Assembly (NCBI GenBank): GCA_039621445.1 | Contig: CP154954.1 | Coordinates: 45,673,847 to 45,737,846, forward strand | Length of the DNA: 64,000 nt | Direction of reading: 5' to 3' | Source of the DNA: Euglena gracilis | Lineage: Eukaryota > Euglenida > Euglenophyceae > Euglenales | In this document: positions 12,056-23,529 of the stretch, in pieces | Numbering within the stretch: position 1 is the first letter of the stretch | Layout: each line of letters begins with the position of its first letter | Translations under genes and position numbers: made by a program | The notes under the pieces: generated by a model | What the model saw: the letters and a program-made list of their open reading frames with translations, nothing else | What the model was told of the DNA's origin: nothing | Databases searched by the model: none

Positions 12056-12357
12056 AAAACCTATTTTGCAGGGCCCGCACGCGTGTCTTGAGCAACGTTC
12101 GACGATAAGGATCCCGTACGATGGATTTTTTGACGCTTTTTTGTGGTTTTCATCAAAAAAAAACGGCACCCCTCTGAAAACTGTTTTCCCCAACAGTACC
12201 TATCTTGAAAACCGTTCGAAACGAACGGGCGCCTGTCTTGAAAACCGTTTGACATGAACGGGTGCCTGTCTTGAAAACCATCAAACATAAACGGCACCCT
12301 TGCCCGTTTATGTCAGTCGAATTTCAAGACAGGTGTCGGGCCCTGGAAATAGGTTTT
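12056..12357. mobile_element. Inverted-repeat element with tandem core
   Basis: AAAACCTATTT and CAGGGCCCG near 12056-12077 are inverted at 12337-12357. Inside, a unit of about 35 bp beginning CTTGAAAACCGTT is repeated three times. No coding capacity. Possibly a MITE, but no target duplication was found. Confidence 0.55.
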
Positions 12358-15040
12358 AAAAAAACATGTTTTTCAGCAAATTGAGGTGCTTTTTTACACC
12401 CAATTTTTCAAAAAAATCTTAACAAAAATGTCAAATTAAAATTGGGGGGTAAAAACTTGCTTTATTCATGAGAATTTTGGGTGTAAAACCACACCGACAA
12501 TCTCGCATGTTTTCTTGCAAAATGTTTCCTGGGCATTCAAGGTATTTTGGGTGAGATGCAAGGAGACGGTGACGCCGAGTTGAAAAGTTTATTTCAAAAA
12601 AGGTGTGTATTTTCAAAATAAGAGATACAAAATGCCAGCTCTAACTTAAACGGGTGGGCCGGGTCACGGGGGCCATAGGGGGGTCACGGGGGAGATGTGG
12701 ACCGAGGACAGTGCGGGGCACAAAAAAAAAGATGGTCACGCCTCAAATTTCTCCACAGACCGAGGAATGTGATCACTGGTCAGTGGTTTTCTGGGCAGGG
12801 TTCAAATTTTCCAAAATAACCCCCCCCAAATTAGAAGCCCCCCGAGGCCACTATTCACTCTGCGGAAACCCCGAGGGTGGGGGTTTCTAATTGGGTACCC
12901 TTTGTCTAAAGGAAAACCTTCGGCCGGCGGCCAATCCGGGGATGGAACAGGCTCAAATTTCAAAGATGTGCAAGGCTCACTTTTTTGAGTTTTGGGTGGA
13001 TGGGCCGTGTTTCAAGGATACCAGCTATCAATTTTGTTCCTGATGTCGACCTGTTTTCGCAGAGATTTGTGGCCCTGGAGGCCCTCTATCGCCCCCCGTT
13101 CGCCGTTTTGGATGCCGACACACCTGGCCCGTGCTGCGGAACGATTTTGTGGCCCAAAACGGCCATTTTGGGGTGTTTTGGGGGCCCTTTTTTGGTGAAA
13201 AAAAATACATTTTTCAAAAAAAAAATGCCCGGAGAGCAAAAATGAAGCCCTTGAAGCCCTGGTCCCAGGTCCCGAGACGCTCTCCCCCCCCATGTACGTC
13301 TGGAAAAAACCAAAAAACCAGAAGGATCAGCGCACACCAATCAAGGCACTTTTTCATGAAAAATTTCGGCACCTTCGGCGCCGGACCCCCCCTCCCCCCC
13401 TCCCCCCCCCTCCGGGAAGTCAACATGTCCAGTTCAGTTCGGAAGTGGACAGGGGGGTCCCGCCCCCCTCTCCCCCCGTGTACCTGGGCTCCATGGCACC
13501 ATCACATACATAAAGAGCTCAGAATTGCACAAAACCTGATTGCCCTCACCCCCCCCTCAAAGTGGCCACCCTCCAGGCACCGTGGGACCCCAAAATGACC
13601 ACTCTGGGGAGGAACACTTTGGGGGGTGTCAAATGCGCCTTTGGCGCCAAAAGAAATCGAGGGGGGGGAGGTAAAGCCAAAGCTTTTGGCCACTTTGGGG
13701 GGGACACTTTGAGGGGGGGTGTATTTTGGGGGGGGGGGTCGTCCCCATGACCCCTGACCCCCCTTCACCCTGTCAAAATGGCAGAGTCGAAACTGGGGGG
13801 GGGAAGGGTGGCGAATCCCACCCAACGGGCCTGGCGGGGAGTTGGGGGGTCAAACGGAGGTGATTCGGAAACTCAGGAGCCAGTCGCTGGTGAGTGAAAA
13901 AAAAATTCTGGGATCCGGGCCGGGGTCATGGTGATAATCCGTGGTTTTCATTGGAGATCAAGCGGTGACTTTTGGGATTTTGGACCCCCCTCCCCTCCCC
14001 AGGTGAAGTTCACCGTTTGAAAGTTCACCGGGGGTCCCGGACCAGGCCGTTTTTTACCAACCCCGGGGGGAGGGGGGGTCCGGAGTGCCTATGAGTGCCT
14101 GCCTAGGCAGGCACAACCCCCCCACTTGGGGGGTGTCGGATTTCGGCCTGTGCCCAGGCACATTCCTTTGAAAAAAGGCCATTTTTGGCTCCCCGGCGCC
14201 TTTGGCGCCGGGTCTGTGCTAGGGCACTTTTGGCCGTGTGCCCCCCCCCCCGTGGGGTCAGATTTGGAGTGCCTTGGGGTGCCTGCCCAGGCAGGCCCTC
14301 CGGGGTGGGGTCGGCACCCGACTAAAATACAGCCTCTGCCTAACCCAACGGTGAACTTCACCAGTGAAGTTCACCACAAGCGCACTTTTTTGGCCAAAAA
14401 TGGCCAAAAATGACATTTTGGGCAAGTTTTCTGAAATTTCGATGACATTCCACGATAAAATTCCATTTTGAAAGGAAAAAGAGTAAAATTTTACCAAACA
14501 AATCACCCAACCATCAAAACGACCCCTGGCCATAACCTAGATCCCGAGCAAAATAAAAAAAAAACCAAGAGAACAGGGCTATCTCTAAGCTCGCCCAAAG
14601 GGTGCGGGCTAAAGGGTCCAAAGGGTGCTGGCTAGAAGAAACGTGCTGGCCAGTCCCAGCACGGTACCCCAAAACATCAAAATAGAGCTGGGTTGGCATA
14701 TTCTGCCAAAATTTGGAGGCGAAAACCCAAAACCCCGCAAAAAAAATAGCCCGTTTGCCCCCCTTTTTTAAAAAGGTCAATTCCTTTTGGTCCAAACTTT
14801 ATTTCAGCGGACCCCACGGGGGGGGGGGGGGACGATTGGAGTTGGTGGCTGGGAAAAAAAAAGGTGATAGTTGGCTGGACCCCTCCGGCTAAGAAAACCA
14901 AGTGCGGACCCCCAAAATCTTGGGAAGTCACAATCACTTGTGAACTCCAAGAAGAAGCGGGAGTTTTTCTTACCAATGTTGTGACAGCACAGCTTTCCAA
15001 GTTGATGCTTTGTTGCACATCCAGCTTTCAAATACACCCC
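12358..15040. repeat. Intron 1 of the RRM gene with a foldback at 14000-14375
   Basis: The sequence GTGAAGTTCACC near 14001 and its inverse near 14348 bracket about 350 bp that also holds the palindrome GCCTGCCNAGGCAGGC at both ends. The rest is rich in G/C runs and words such as TTTGGCGCC. No gene is recognised. Confidence 0.5.
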
Positions 15041-15056
15041 TGTTTGAAAGAGATGT

Positions 15057-15161
15057 CTGTTCAAAACCATCTGCAAACTGGAAAAGATTGTAGAACTCCC
15101 GTTCTGTCATATCGCGTGGGAGTTCTGTGCAATAAATTGTGGTCACTGGCCCACCAGACAT
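15057..15161 (-). CDS. First coding exon of a two-RRM RNA-binding protein (RBPMS/Whi3-like)
   Basis: The frame starts MSGGPVTT and continues IYCTELPRDMTEREFYNLF, an RNP2 strand plus helix 1. The family binds RNA in the nucleus or cytoplasm. The ATG is chosen because a polypyrimidine tract and CAG acceptor lie only 19 bases upstream (exon boundary at 15180), as expected for SL addition close to the start codon. The exon probably ends at FEQ. The following intron runs about 3.2 kb to 11877. The gene covers the whole left part of the window on the minus strand: exons at 15.1, 11.8, 8.0, perhaps 5.7, then 3.4 and 2.7 kb, and the open tail at 1-0.9 kb. Confidence 0.65.
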
Positions 15162-15177
15162 TGTGAAGGTGGGAGAA

Positions 15178-15195
15178 GACCTGCGACAAAAAAGG
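15178..15195 (-). promoter_or_regulatory. Putative SL trans-splice acceptor
   Basis: On the minus strand CCCTTTTTTGTCGCAG ends at 15181, 19 bases upstream of the ATG. A pyrimidine-rich stretch with AG so near a start codon fits trans-splicing. An ordinary 5' UTR intron would look the same. Confidence 0.45.
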
Positions 15196-15625
15196 GACCA
15201 TGGTGAAATGGGGCATTGGGGTCTGAGGGGGCATGTGACTTACATGATGTCATGCATTGCTCCAAGTTTCGATCCCAAAGAGGAATTTGCACGCCACTGG
15301 GTCCAAAAATAGTTCCAATTAAGATTTTTTTTACATTTTGATGCCAAATTGAGGGGTAAATTTTAAATAATGTGGATTTTCGACTTTTTGGAGGGCTGAA
15401 TTTGGGTTCGGAACGGAGGTCGAGCGGGGGGGGGGGGTGATTGGGGAAAATACCCTCAATGAACAGGTTCGAAGGGAGGGTGGTCCCGTTGACTGGGTTT
15501 CCGGACTCCCCTCCCTGGTTCGGTGGACTTCGTTGGTCAACCGGGGGTCCCGGACCCTCTCCACTCTCACAGTTGGCGTTTTTTTTAAAAAAATGCCTTT
15601 TCTCTGAAATTACTACAAAGAAGGG

Positions 15626-16576
15626 GTGGCGGACGCCGGTTCTATCCAAAACTCGGCGTTCTGGACGCCGGTTCCGTCCGAAGGACGAAACCGGCGTCCG
15701 GAACGCCGGGTTTTGGACAGAACCGGCGTCCGCCACCCCTTGTTTAAACCGGCGTTTTAGAGACGCCGGGTTCAGGACAGAACCGGCGTCCCCACCCTTC
15801 GGTCAAAGGACACTCCCAGGACCAATCTCCGACCACTTACCTGCAATGTCACGCCACTTTGCATTTCAACAAATTCCGGCGATCGCGAGTGTATTTCTGG
15901 CTGTGTCAATCGTCCAGGTACAAAGTCACCCCTCGATCGAAAGCTCTTTGCATCAGACGACTGGCGATCACCACCAAATTCAGCCACGCCGCCCGGATCT
16001 CCTATTTTCTGTCAGTGTAAAATCCTAATTTCACAACTCTGGTGCCTCCTAGGACCCCTCAGGTGGTCGATTCGAAGAGAAAGAACGTTTCTGTAAGGTT
16101 TATTCAGCATCTTGAACCAAAAATCACTGAAAATTACCACGAATTTCGACTCAGATTCTGGCCGGTCCGACATCGCGAGCGTATCTTGGGCTGCGTGCAA
16201 CGTTAGGGTGCCAAGTTACCCCTCGATCGAAAGCTCTTTTCAACAGACGACCAGCGGTGCTCATCAGATCTTTCCACGCTGCACGGTACTCTATTTCCAA
16301 ATCTGGGTCAATTTTCACCAAATTTGGATATCCACCCCAGTGGTCCCAAGATGGCAAAATTCATTGTCCTAGATGGTTGAAACAGTCATACTAGCAACTT
16401 AGGGCCACTTTTGGGCACTTTTGGTGACATTTTTAGGAATGAAAATCGGACGCCGGGTTTTGGACAAAACCGGCGTTCCTAACGCCGGGTTTTAGGACAG
16501 AACCGGCGTCCGTAAAACCTGTGGGGGGGGGACGCCGGTTCTGTCCTGAACCCGGCGTCTCAAACGCCGGTTTAAA
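15626..16576. mobile_element. Foldback element, GGACGCCGGTT family
   Basis: Clusters of the word GACGCCGGTT and its inverse at 15626-15797 and 16449-16576 face each other. Between them two related segments of about 130 bp both contain CCCCTCGATCGAAAGCTCTT. No gene. The structure could form long hairpins. Confidence 0.6.
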
Positions 16577-16874
16577 CGGCAAAAAAAGGCAAAAAAACAA
16601 AAGTGACATTTCGTTGAAAAAAACTTGTTACGAAACACTCCACAAAAATGGAATATCTTTAAATATTTCCCCCCCCCCCGAGCTATTCCCGTCCCCGGGA
16701 CCCTTTACGGCCCAATGGGAACAGTACGGGGGGGGGGGGACAGCTCGGGGGGGGGGGGCCCTTGGTTCCCAACCCCAACCCTCGGGCATCCCAAAAGGGG
16801 TCGTTTTGGCAACTTTTTTGTGTGTTCGCAAAAAATGGTCAATTTTAAGGGCTCATAATTGGCTGTGGAAGTTT
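16577..16874. other. Spacer with G/C runs
   Basis: Short AT-rich stretch, then an AGCTATTCCCGTCCC ... ACAGCTCGGGG segment that recurs in similar form near 25100. No gene. Confidence 0.4.
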
Positions 16875-17645
16875 TGGTGGTCGCTAGCAACCGGTCGCTA
16901 GCGACCGTTGGCCATGGTCGACCGACCATTGGTGGTCAGACCGACCGGTCGCTGGCGACCACCAAAATTTCGACCCCCCCTCCGGGAAATTTTTCAGCCC
17001 CCCGCCCCATTGGGATGTAATGCAAAACCTCCGTTGTATTGCAAAACAATGCTACCATACTTTCGGCCAAAAGAAACTGCAGCAATGCCAATCTGGGCAG
17101 CCCCACTAGACGACCAAGGGCGCCGAAGGCGCCTTAGGAATTGTTTACGGTGCGCGTGGCATTTCATGCGCGCCTGGCCCTGGGTCGGCACCCCCCGGAG
17201 ATTATTGGAGGGTGGGGGGTGCGGGGGGGGGGGGGCGGCAGCCCCCCCCCCCCCGCTAGACGCGTGCACACACACACACACCTCAGCTGGGGGGGGGGGG
17301 CTGCCGCCCCCCGCCCCCCCCCCCGCCCTCCAATAACAAAATCCCCTGCCTGCCCTCGCGATACCCAAGCGCATGAGCGGCTTTCAAGTCCCCAATGCAG
17401 CTCATAGTAACGTAAACATTGTCTGACATCGTGCAAGATCCTAAAAGCAGAATCAGGAACTTTTGATATAAAAATTCATGGCTTTCTCAATTTTCCTCGC
17501 GGGGGGGGGGGGGGCTTGTAAATTTTTTGGGGGGGTTAACGCATTTTTGGTGGTCGCTAGCGACCGGTCGGGTTGACCACCAACGGTCGCTAGCGACTGG
17601 TCGCCAGAATTCGGTCGCTAGCGACCGGTCGCTAGCGACCACCAA
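16875..17645. mobile_element. Foldback element, GGTCGCTAGCGACC family
   Basis: The palindrome GGTCGCTAGCGACC and variants are clustered at 16875-16968 and 17549-17645. The middle holds C runs, a CA microsatellite and G runs (17215-17330) that are themselves inverted, giving nested hairpins. No coding content. Confidence 0.65.
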
Positions 17646-18119
17646 AAGTTCCATGGCCAATTTCCCTCTCGGAGCCAGTTTTAAGCACATTTGCCAAAAA
17701 TCATTATTTGAAAACGTCCCAAAAACGTCGATTTGAGCACTTTTGGGGGAAGCTCTTTGTAAAAAGTGCTATGGGGGTGGTGCAGGTCACGGGGGGTCAC
17801 GGGGGGGGGGGTTCACGGGGGAAGTATACCACCTTGGAGGTAGTCACGAGCATCGGTGTCGGAAAAAATTTTACCTGGGAGGACGAGCATCCAGTGCAAG
17901 GTTGACCACTCTCATTGGGGAGATCCATGGGGGGATCCCCTATGGGGGGCTCCCCCTCAAGGGGGGGTCGGAGCCCAACCCCCATCAAGGGCTTTTTTCC
18001 ACAACCGCTCAAAGGGAGGCCCGACGGTGATGTTTTTTTTTACTTGCGGGGGTGCAAAAAATGGGTCGTATTTGGGCTCACCAATTCAAATTTGTTTTTT
18101 TTAAAATTCAAAGTCATTA

Positions 18120-18361
18120 CCACCACCCCCCCCCCCTAATTGACCGTGGGACCTCTCCACGGGACCCCCCTTTTGGTCAATTAGGGGGGGGGGTCAATTA
18201 GGGGGGGGGTACCGTCAATTAGGGGGGGGGGTACCATCAATTAGGGGGTGCTTCAGCACGGAATCCCCCCGGGTAGTCAATTAGGGGGGGGGGTCGAAAA
18301 AATTTTCCCCGGGGCGATCGGTCAATTAGGGGGGGGGGTCAATTAGGGGGGGGGGTGGTGG
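18120..18361. mobile_element. MITE with CCACCACCCC ends and TA duplication
   Basis: CCACCACC plus a C run and CTAATTGACC at the left is inverted at the right, with TA on both sides (18118-18119, 18362-18363). The 242-bp interior repeats CAATTAGGGGGGGG several times. A TA duplication suggests a Tc1/mariner-like mover, but no transposase is seen. Confidence 0.6.
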
Positions 18362-18782
18362 TACCATGCCCCCCCCATATTGTACCCCCCATAATGTACA
18401 CCCCCAATTTCCTTATGAAGAAAATTAAAGGTCTTCTTTGACGGTTCACGGGTCTGTCCATATTATACCCCTCCCATAATGTAGGCTCCGTGCGGATGAT
18501 TGGCTACGACGATCCCGGAGGTCGTACCGACCATGGTCGGGCCGACCTAGGTCGGGCCGACCGTTGGCTATGGCCTATCGACCATTGGAGGTCGGGCCGA
18601 CCAGGTCGGCCCGACCTCCAATCATCCGCATTACCCCCCCCTTTTTTGATTTTTAAGCCCCCCCCCCCCGAAACTTGAAGCAGTATTCAGTAAAATTTGA
18701 CTCAAAATGCATGGAAAAGCATTAGAATGAGCTTGAAACTGGCAAAAAAACGTCCTATGTTAAAGAAAGAGACCCTAATGAA

Positions 18783-19972
18783 CTTAGTCGGCCTACGGCC
18801 TCCTCCGGGGCGGGGATGCCGCCCCCCCCGGACCCCCCCCCGCCCAAAATAACAATATCCCCTTGTGTGTGCAAGGCAAGGGTGGACAGAAATCACATCC
18901 TAACAAAATCCTTTTGTGTGTGCAAGGCAAGGATGGCCAAAACGCGCCCCCCAACAAACTCCCTTTGTGCTAACTTAGTCGGCCTACGGCCTCCTCCGGG
19001 GGGGGCTGCCGCCCCCCCGGACCCCCCCCGCCCAAAATAACAATATCCCCTTGTGTGTGCAAGGCAAGGGTGGACAAAACGCGCATCCTAACAAAACTTT
19101 TTGTGTGTGCAAGGCAAGGATGGCCAAAACGCGCCCCCGAACAAACTCCCTGTGTGCTGACTTAGTCGGCCTACGGCCTCCTCCGGGGGTGGGGGGGGGC
19201 TGCCGCCCCCCCCCCCCGGACCCCCCCCCCGCCCAAAATAACAATATCCCCTTGTGTGTGCAAGGCAAGGGTGGACAAAACGCGCATCCTAACAAAACTT
19301 TTTTGTGTGTGCAAGGCAAGGATGGCCAAAACGCGCCCCCGAACAAACTCCCTTTGTGCTAACTTAGTCGGCCTACGGCCTCCTCCGGGAGGGCTGCCGC
19401 CCCCCCCCGGACCCCCCCCCCCGCCCAAAATAACAATATCCCCTTGTGTGTGCAAGGCAAGGGTGGACAAAACTCGCATTCTAACAAAATCCTTTTGTGT
19501 GTGCAAGGCAAGGATGGCCAAAACGCGCCCCCCAACAAACTCCCTTTGTGCTAACTTAGTCGGCCTAGGGCCTCCTCAGGGGGGGGGGGGGCTGCCGCCC
19601 CCCCCCCCCGGACCCCCCCGCCCAAAATAACAATATCCCCTTGTGTGTGCAAGGCAAGGGTGGACAAAACTCGCATCCTAACAAAATCCTTTTGTGTGTG
19701 CAAGGCAAGGATGGCCAAAACGCGCCCCCAACAAACTCCCTTTGTGCTAACTTAGTCGGCCTACGGCCTCCTCCGGGGGGGGCTGCCGCCCCCCCCGGAC
19801 CCCCCCCCGCCCAAAATAACAATATCCCCTTGTGTGTGCAAGGCAAGGGTGGACAAAACTCGCATCCTAACAAAATCCTTTTGTGTGTGCAAGGCAAGGA
19901 TGGCCAAAACGCGCCCCCAAAAAAACTCCCTTTGTACTAACTTAGTCGGCCTACGGCCTCCTCCGCGAGGGG

Positions 19973-20003
<31 letters not shown>

Positions 20004-20890
20004 GCCCAAAATAACAATATCCCCTTGTGTGTGCAAGGCAAGGGTGGACAAAAAGCGCATCCTAACAAAACCTTTTTGTGTGTGCAAGGCAAGGATGGCC
20101 AAAACACGCCCCCCACCAAACTCCCTTTGTGCTAACTTAGTGGGCCTCCGGCACCTCCCGGGGGGGGGGGGGCTGCCGCCCACCCCCCCGGACCCCACCC
20201 CGCCCAAAATAAAAATATCCCCTTGTGTGTGCAAGGCAAGGGTGGACAAAACTCGCATCCTAACAAAATCCTTTTGTGTGTGCAAGGCAAGGATGGCCAA
20301 AACGCGCCCCCCAACAAACTCCCTTTGTGCTAACTTAGTCGGCCTACGGCCTCCTCCGGGGGGGGGGGGGGGGGGGCTGCCGCCGCCCCCCCCGGACCCC
20401 CCCCCGCCCAAAATAACAAGAACCCCTTGTGTGTGCAAGGCAAGGGTGGACAAAACTCACATCCTAACAAAATCATTTTGTGTTGTGCAAGGCAAGGATG
20501 GTCAAAACGCGCCCCCCAACAAACTCCCTTTGTGCTAACTTAGTCGGCCTACGGCCTCCTCCGGGGGGGGGCTGCCGCCCCCCCCCCCCCCCGACCCCCC
20601 CCCGCCCCAAAAAACCATATCCCCTTGTGTGTGCAAGGCAAGGGTGGACAAAACGCGCATCCTAACAAAACCTTTTTGTGCGTGCAAGGCAAGGATGGCC
20701 AAAACGCGCCCCCCCAACAAAATCCCTTTGTGCTAACTTAGTCGGCCTACGGCCTCCTCCGGCGGGGGCTGCCGCCCCCCCCCCCGGACCCCCCCCGCCC
20801 AAAATAACAATATCCCCTTGTGTGTGCAAGGCAAGGATGGCCAAAACGCGCCCCCCAACAAACTCCCTTTGTGCTAACTTAGTCGGCCTC
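18783..20890. repeat. Satellite array, about 190-bp unit, 11 copies plus a partial one
   Basis: Each unit starts CTTAGTCGGCCTACGGCCTC, then a G run, GCTGCCG and a C run ending CCGGACC (a natural hairpin), then AAAATAACAATATCCCC and two related sub-repeats ending GCAAGGCAAGG. Unit starts lie near 18783, 18969, 19159, 19360, 19554, 19749, 19937, 20134, 20335, 20537, 20735 and 20878. Length differences between units come mostly from the G and C runs. Confidence 0.9.
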
Positions 20891-20907
20891 CACCCCCCGC
20901 CCAAAAT

Positions 20908-21581
20908 AACCTAACTGTATCCCTAACCCTAACCCTAACCCTAACCGTATCCCTAACCCTAACCCTAATCCCCAGCCCTAACCGTATCCCTCACTCTAAC
21001 CCTAGCCCTGACCCTAACCCTAACCGTATCCCTAACCCAAACTCTAACCCTGACCCTAACCCTAACCGTATCCCTAACCCTAACCCTAATCCCCAGCCCT
21101 AACCGTATCCCTAACCCTAACTCTAACCCTAGCCCTAACCTTAACTCTAACCCTAACTCTAACCCTAACTGCATCCCTAACCCTAACCGTATCCCCAACC
21201 CAAACTCAAACCGTATCCGTGGCCCGAACTCTAACCCTAACCGTATCCCTAACCCTGACAATAACCGTAACACTAACCGTATCCCTAACCCTAACCCTAA
21301 TCCCTAACCCTAACCCTAACCCTAACCCTAACCCATCCCTAACCCTAACCGTATCCCTAACTCTAACCCTAACCCTAACCGAAACCCTAACCGTATCCCT
21401 AACCCTAACTCTAACCCTAGCCCTAACCCTAACCGTATCCCTAACCCTAACCCTAACCCGAACCCTATCCGTATCCCTAACCCTAACTGCATCCCTAACC
21501 CTAACCGTATCCCCAACCCAAACTCAAACCGTATCCCTGGCCCGAACCCTAACCCTAACCGTATCCCTAACCCTAACAATT
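20908..21581 (+). repeat. Interstitial telomeric-type array 1
   Basis: CCCTAA repeats (TTAGGG on the minus strand) mixed with the variant CCGTATCCCTAA and with CTCTAA and CCCAGC variants. The degeneracy and the flanks show it is internal rather than an active chromosome end. Confidence 0.9.
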
Positions 21582-21582
21582 A

Positions 21583-21795
21583 CCACCCCCCCCCTTTATT
21601 TGACCCCCCCCCTTAATTGAGCATTTGGGTCCGGGGAAAGTTTTTTTTTTCATGCGCCGAAGGCGCCGAAATTTTTTTTTGCCCTCTTTCTAAAGGAATT
21701 TTTGACCCCCCCCCTTATTTGACCCCCCCCTTATTTGAGCATTTGGGGGGTCCGTTGGCCCGTAGGTGTGCTCAAATAAAGGGGGGGGGGGGTGG
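21583..21795. mobile_element. MITE inside the telomeric-type array, TA duplication
   Basis: CCACC plus a C run and TTTATTTGA at the left is inverted at the right, with TA at 21581-21582 and 21796-21797. Telomeric-type repeats resume after it. The ends resemble those of 18120-18361. Confidence 0.65.
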
Positions 21796-21798
21796 TAC

Positions 21799-22085
21799 CG
21801 TAACACTGACCGTATCCCTAACCCTAACCCTAATCCCCAGCCCTAACCGTATCCCTAACCCTAACTCTAACCCTAGCCCTAACCCTAACCGTATCCCTAA
21901 CCCTAACTCTAACCCTAACCGAACCCTAACCCTAACTCTAACCCTAACCCTAACTCTAACCGTATCCCTAACCCTAACTCTAACCCTTACCGTATCCCTA
22001 ACCCTAACCCTAATCCCCAGCCCTAACCCTATCCGTTTCCCTAACCCTAACCCTAACTGTATCCCTAACCCTAACTCTAATCGAA
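21799..22085 (+). repeat. Interstitial telomeric-type array 2
   Basis: Same CCCTAA and CCGTATCCCTAA words and orientation as array 1, separated from it only by the MITE at 21583-21795. Confidence 0.9.
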
Positions 22086-22358
22086 TTTTTCAAAAATGGG
22101 ACGTTTTTTGCCAGTTTGGAGGTCATTCCAATGTGTTTTGATGCATTTTCAGCCAAATTAAGAGAATAAAATTTTGAGGGGGGGGGGGGGCTTAAATTTC
22201 AAAAAGGGGGGGGGTAATGCGGTTGATTGGAGGTCGGGCCGACCTGGTCGGCCCGACCTCCAGTGGTCGATAACGGCCAGGTCGGGCCGACCATGGTCAG
22301 TACGACCTCCGGGATCGTCGTAGCCAATCATCCGCCCGGGGCCCATAATGTACCTCCC

Positions 22359-22792
22359 CAGGGCTGGATAGAGGTAGAGGTAGAGGTCAAAGTCCTCTAC
22401 CTCTATCTGACCCACCTCTACCTCTACCTCTACCTCTATGTCACCTCTATGTCCATAAAATGGCATAAACTGGCACTAATAAGGGCCACAAAAGGCTCCA
22501 AATGCCTCAAATTTGGCAAATTAGCATCTCAGCGCATCTTATTTAGGTTAGGAATGAGAAAAAATATCTGGATGGGTGGTTTCAAAAATTGCCATAAGAG
22601 ATTTGTGACAAGAATGGCCAATTTCTGATTTTTTTCATAAAATTGCCTTTGTTCGGCAAAAATTCTCTTTGCTAAGCCACTTTCCTTAAAAAAAATTGAC
22701 AATGAGGTGACATAGAGGGATAGTAGAGGTAGAGGTGACCTCTACCTCTACCTCTACCTCTACCTCTATCCCTCTACCTCTATCCAGCCCTG
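22359..22792. mobile_element. hAT-like MITE with CAGGGCTGGATAGAGG ends
   Basis: CAGGGCTGGATAGAGGTAGA at the left is inverted at the right end. The flanks share ACCTCCC (7 bp, possibly 8). Subterminal CTCTAC/GTAGAG repeats are present. It interrupts the right arm of the 18364-22847 element. Related GTAGAG sequence lies at 27030-27200 and, as a fragment, near 58480-58520. Confidence 0.75.
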
Positions 22793-22859
22793 ACCTCCCC
22801 CCAGAAAATGGTTCCCAGGGGGGGGTACAATATGGGGGGGGGCATGGAACTGCCCAAAG

Positions 22860-23520
22860 GGCAGCAAGACAGTGTAACAAATTTTTGGGGTGGTCGCGGG
22901 GGGGGGGGACGTGGGGGGTGACACGGGGGGGGACACGAGGGAGGGAACTATGGCCGAACTACCCCCACACACTTTTTTTGGCGTCACCCAAATTTGTATG
23001 TTATTTTCCTTTGGTCGACCAAAAAACATTCCCGGCCAAAATCCAGGACGCGGGGGGGACGCGCGGGGGGGGGGGGGAACACCCCTTTGTTGTTGAAAAG
23101 GCGAAGATTGGCTGAAAATCATTAAAATTTCAGACAAAAAGTTGTTTTCTGAGATTAAAAAACGTGTTCAGCCCGCCAAATGCCTCCCCTGAAATTCGTG
23201 GTCATGAACACGTTTTCATTAGGGCATTTGTGACAATAACACGTTTTCCATTAAGGCATCTGTGGCAATGACACGTTTTCCATTAGGGCATCTGTGGCAA
23301 TGACACGTTTTCCATTAGGGCATCTGTGGCAATCAAAAATTGTTGTCATGAAAATTCGGCGACAGGTTGAGAGCTACCCTAGACTAGGTAGGTCTAGACT
23401 AGACTGGACTAGGCTAGGTAGGTCTAGGGGGGTACTCTACAACAGAAGAAACGTCTAGAGGTTGCCTTTGAGCAATACGACAGGGAGTGTTAGACGTCAC
23501 GGAAGACGACACGCTTTACA
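22860..23520. repeat. G-run spacer with two minisatellites
   Basis: 23205-23340 is about four copies of a 35-36-bp unit containing GACACGTTTTCCATTAGGGC. 23375-23430 repeats CTAGACTAGGTAGGT-like words. 22880-23090 is G-run rich. No gene is recognised. Confidence 0.8.
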
Positions 23521-23529
23521 CAAAAAAAG

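Larger units (their letters stand above)
18364..22847. mobile_element. Large foldback element enclosing a satellite and telomeric arrays, GGTCGGGCCGACC family
   Basis: The left arm (18364-18680) contains CATGCC plus a C run, CATATTGTACC, then GCGGATGATTGGCTACGACG and GGTCGGGCCGACC words, then a C run. The same order is found inverted at 22165-22358 and 22800-22847, the right arm being interrupted by the MITE at 22359-22792. The arms bracket the 190-bp satellite and two TTAGGG-type arrays. No coding capacity is apparent. Confidence 0.6.

Noticed and set aside
18783-20890. Long open frames on both strands through the 190-bp satellite
   Set aside because: They repeat with the satellite unit on opposite strands and have no domain; they follow from unit lengths near multiples of three.
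20908-22085. Frames of Leu/Thr/Pro/Asn repeats in the telomeric arrays
   Set aside because: A six-base repeat has no stop in several frames; not a gene.
23205-23340. CRISPR-like array of 35-bp repeats
   Set aside because: Units are directly tandem with no unique spacers, in a eukaryotic setting.
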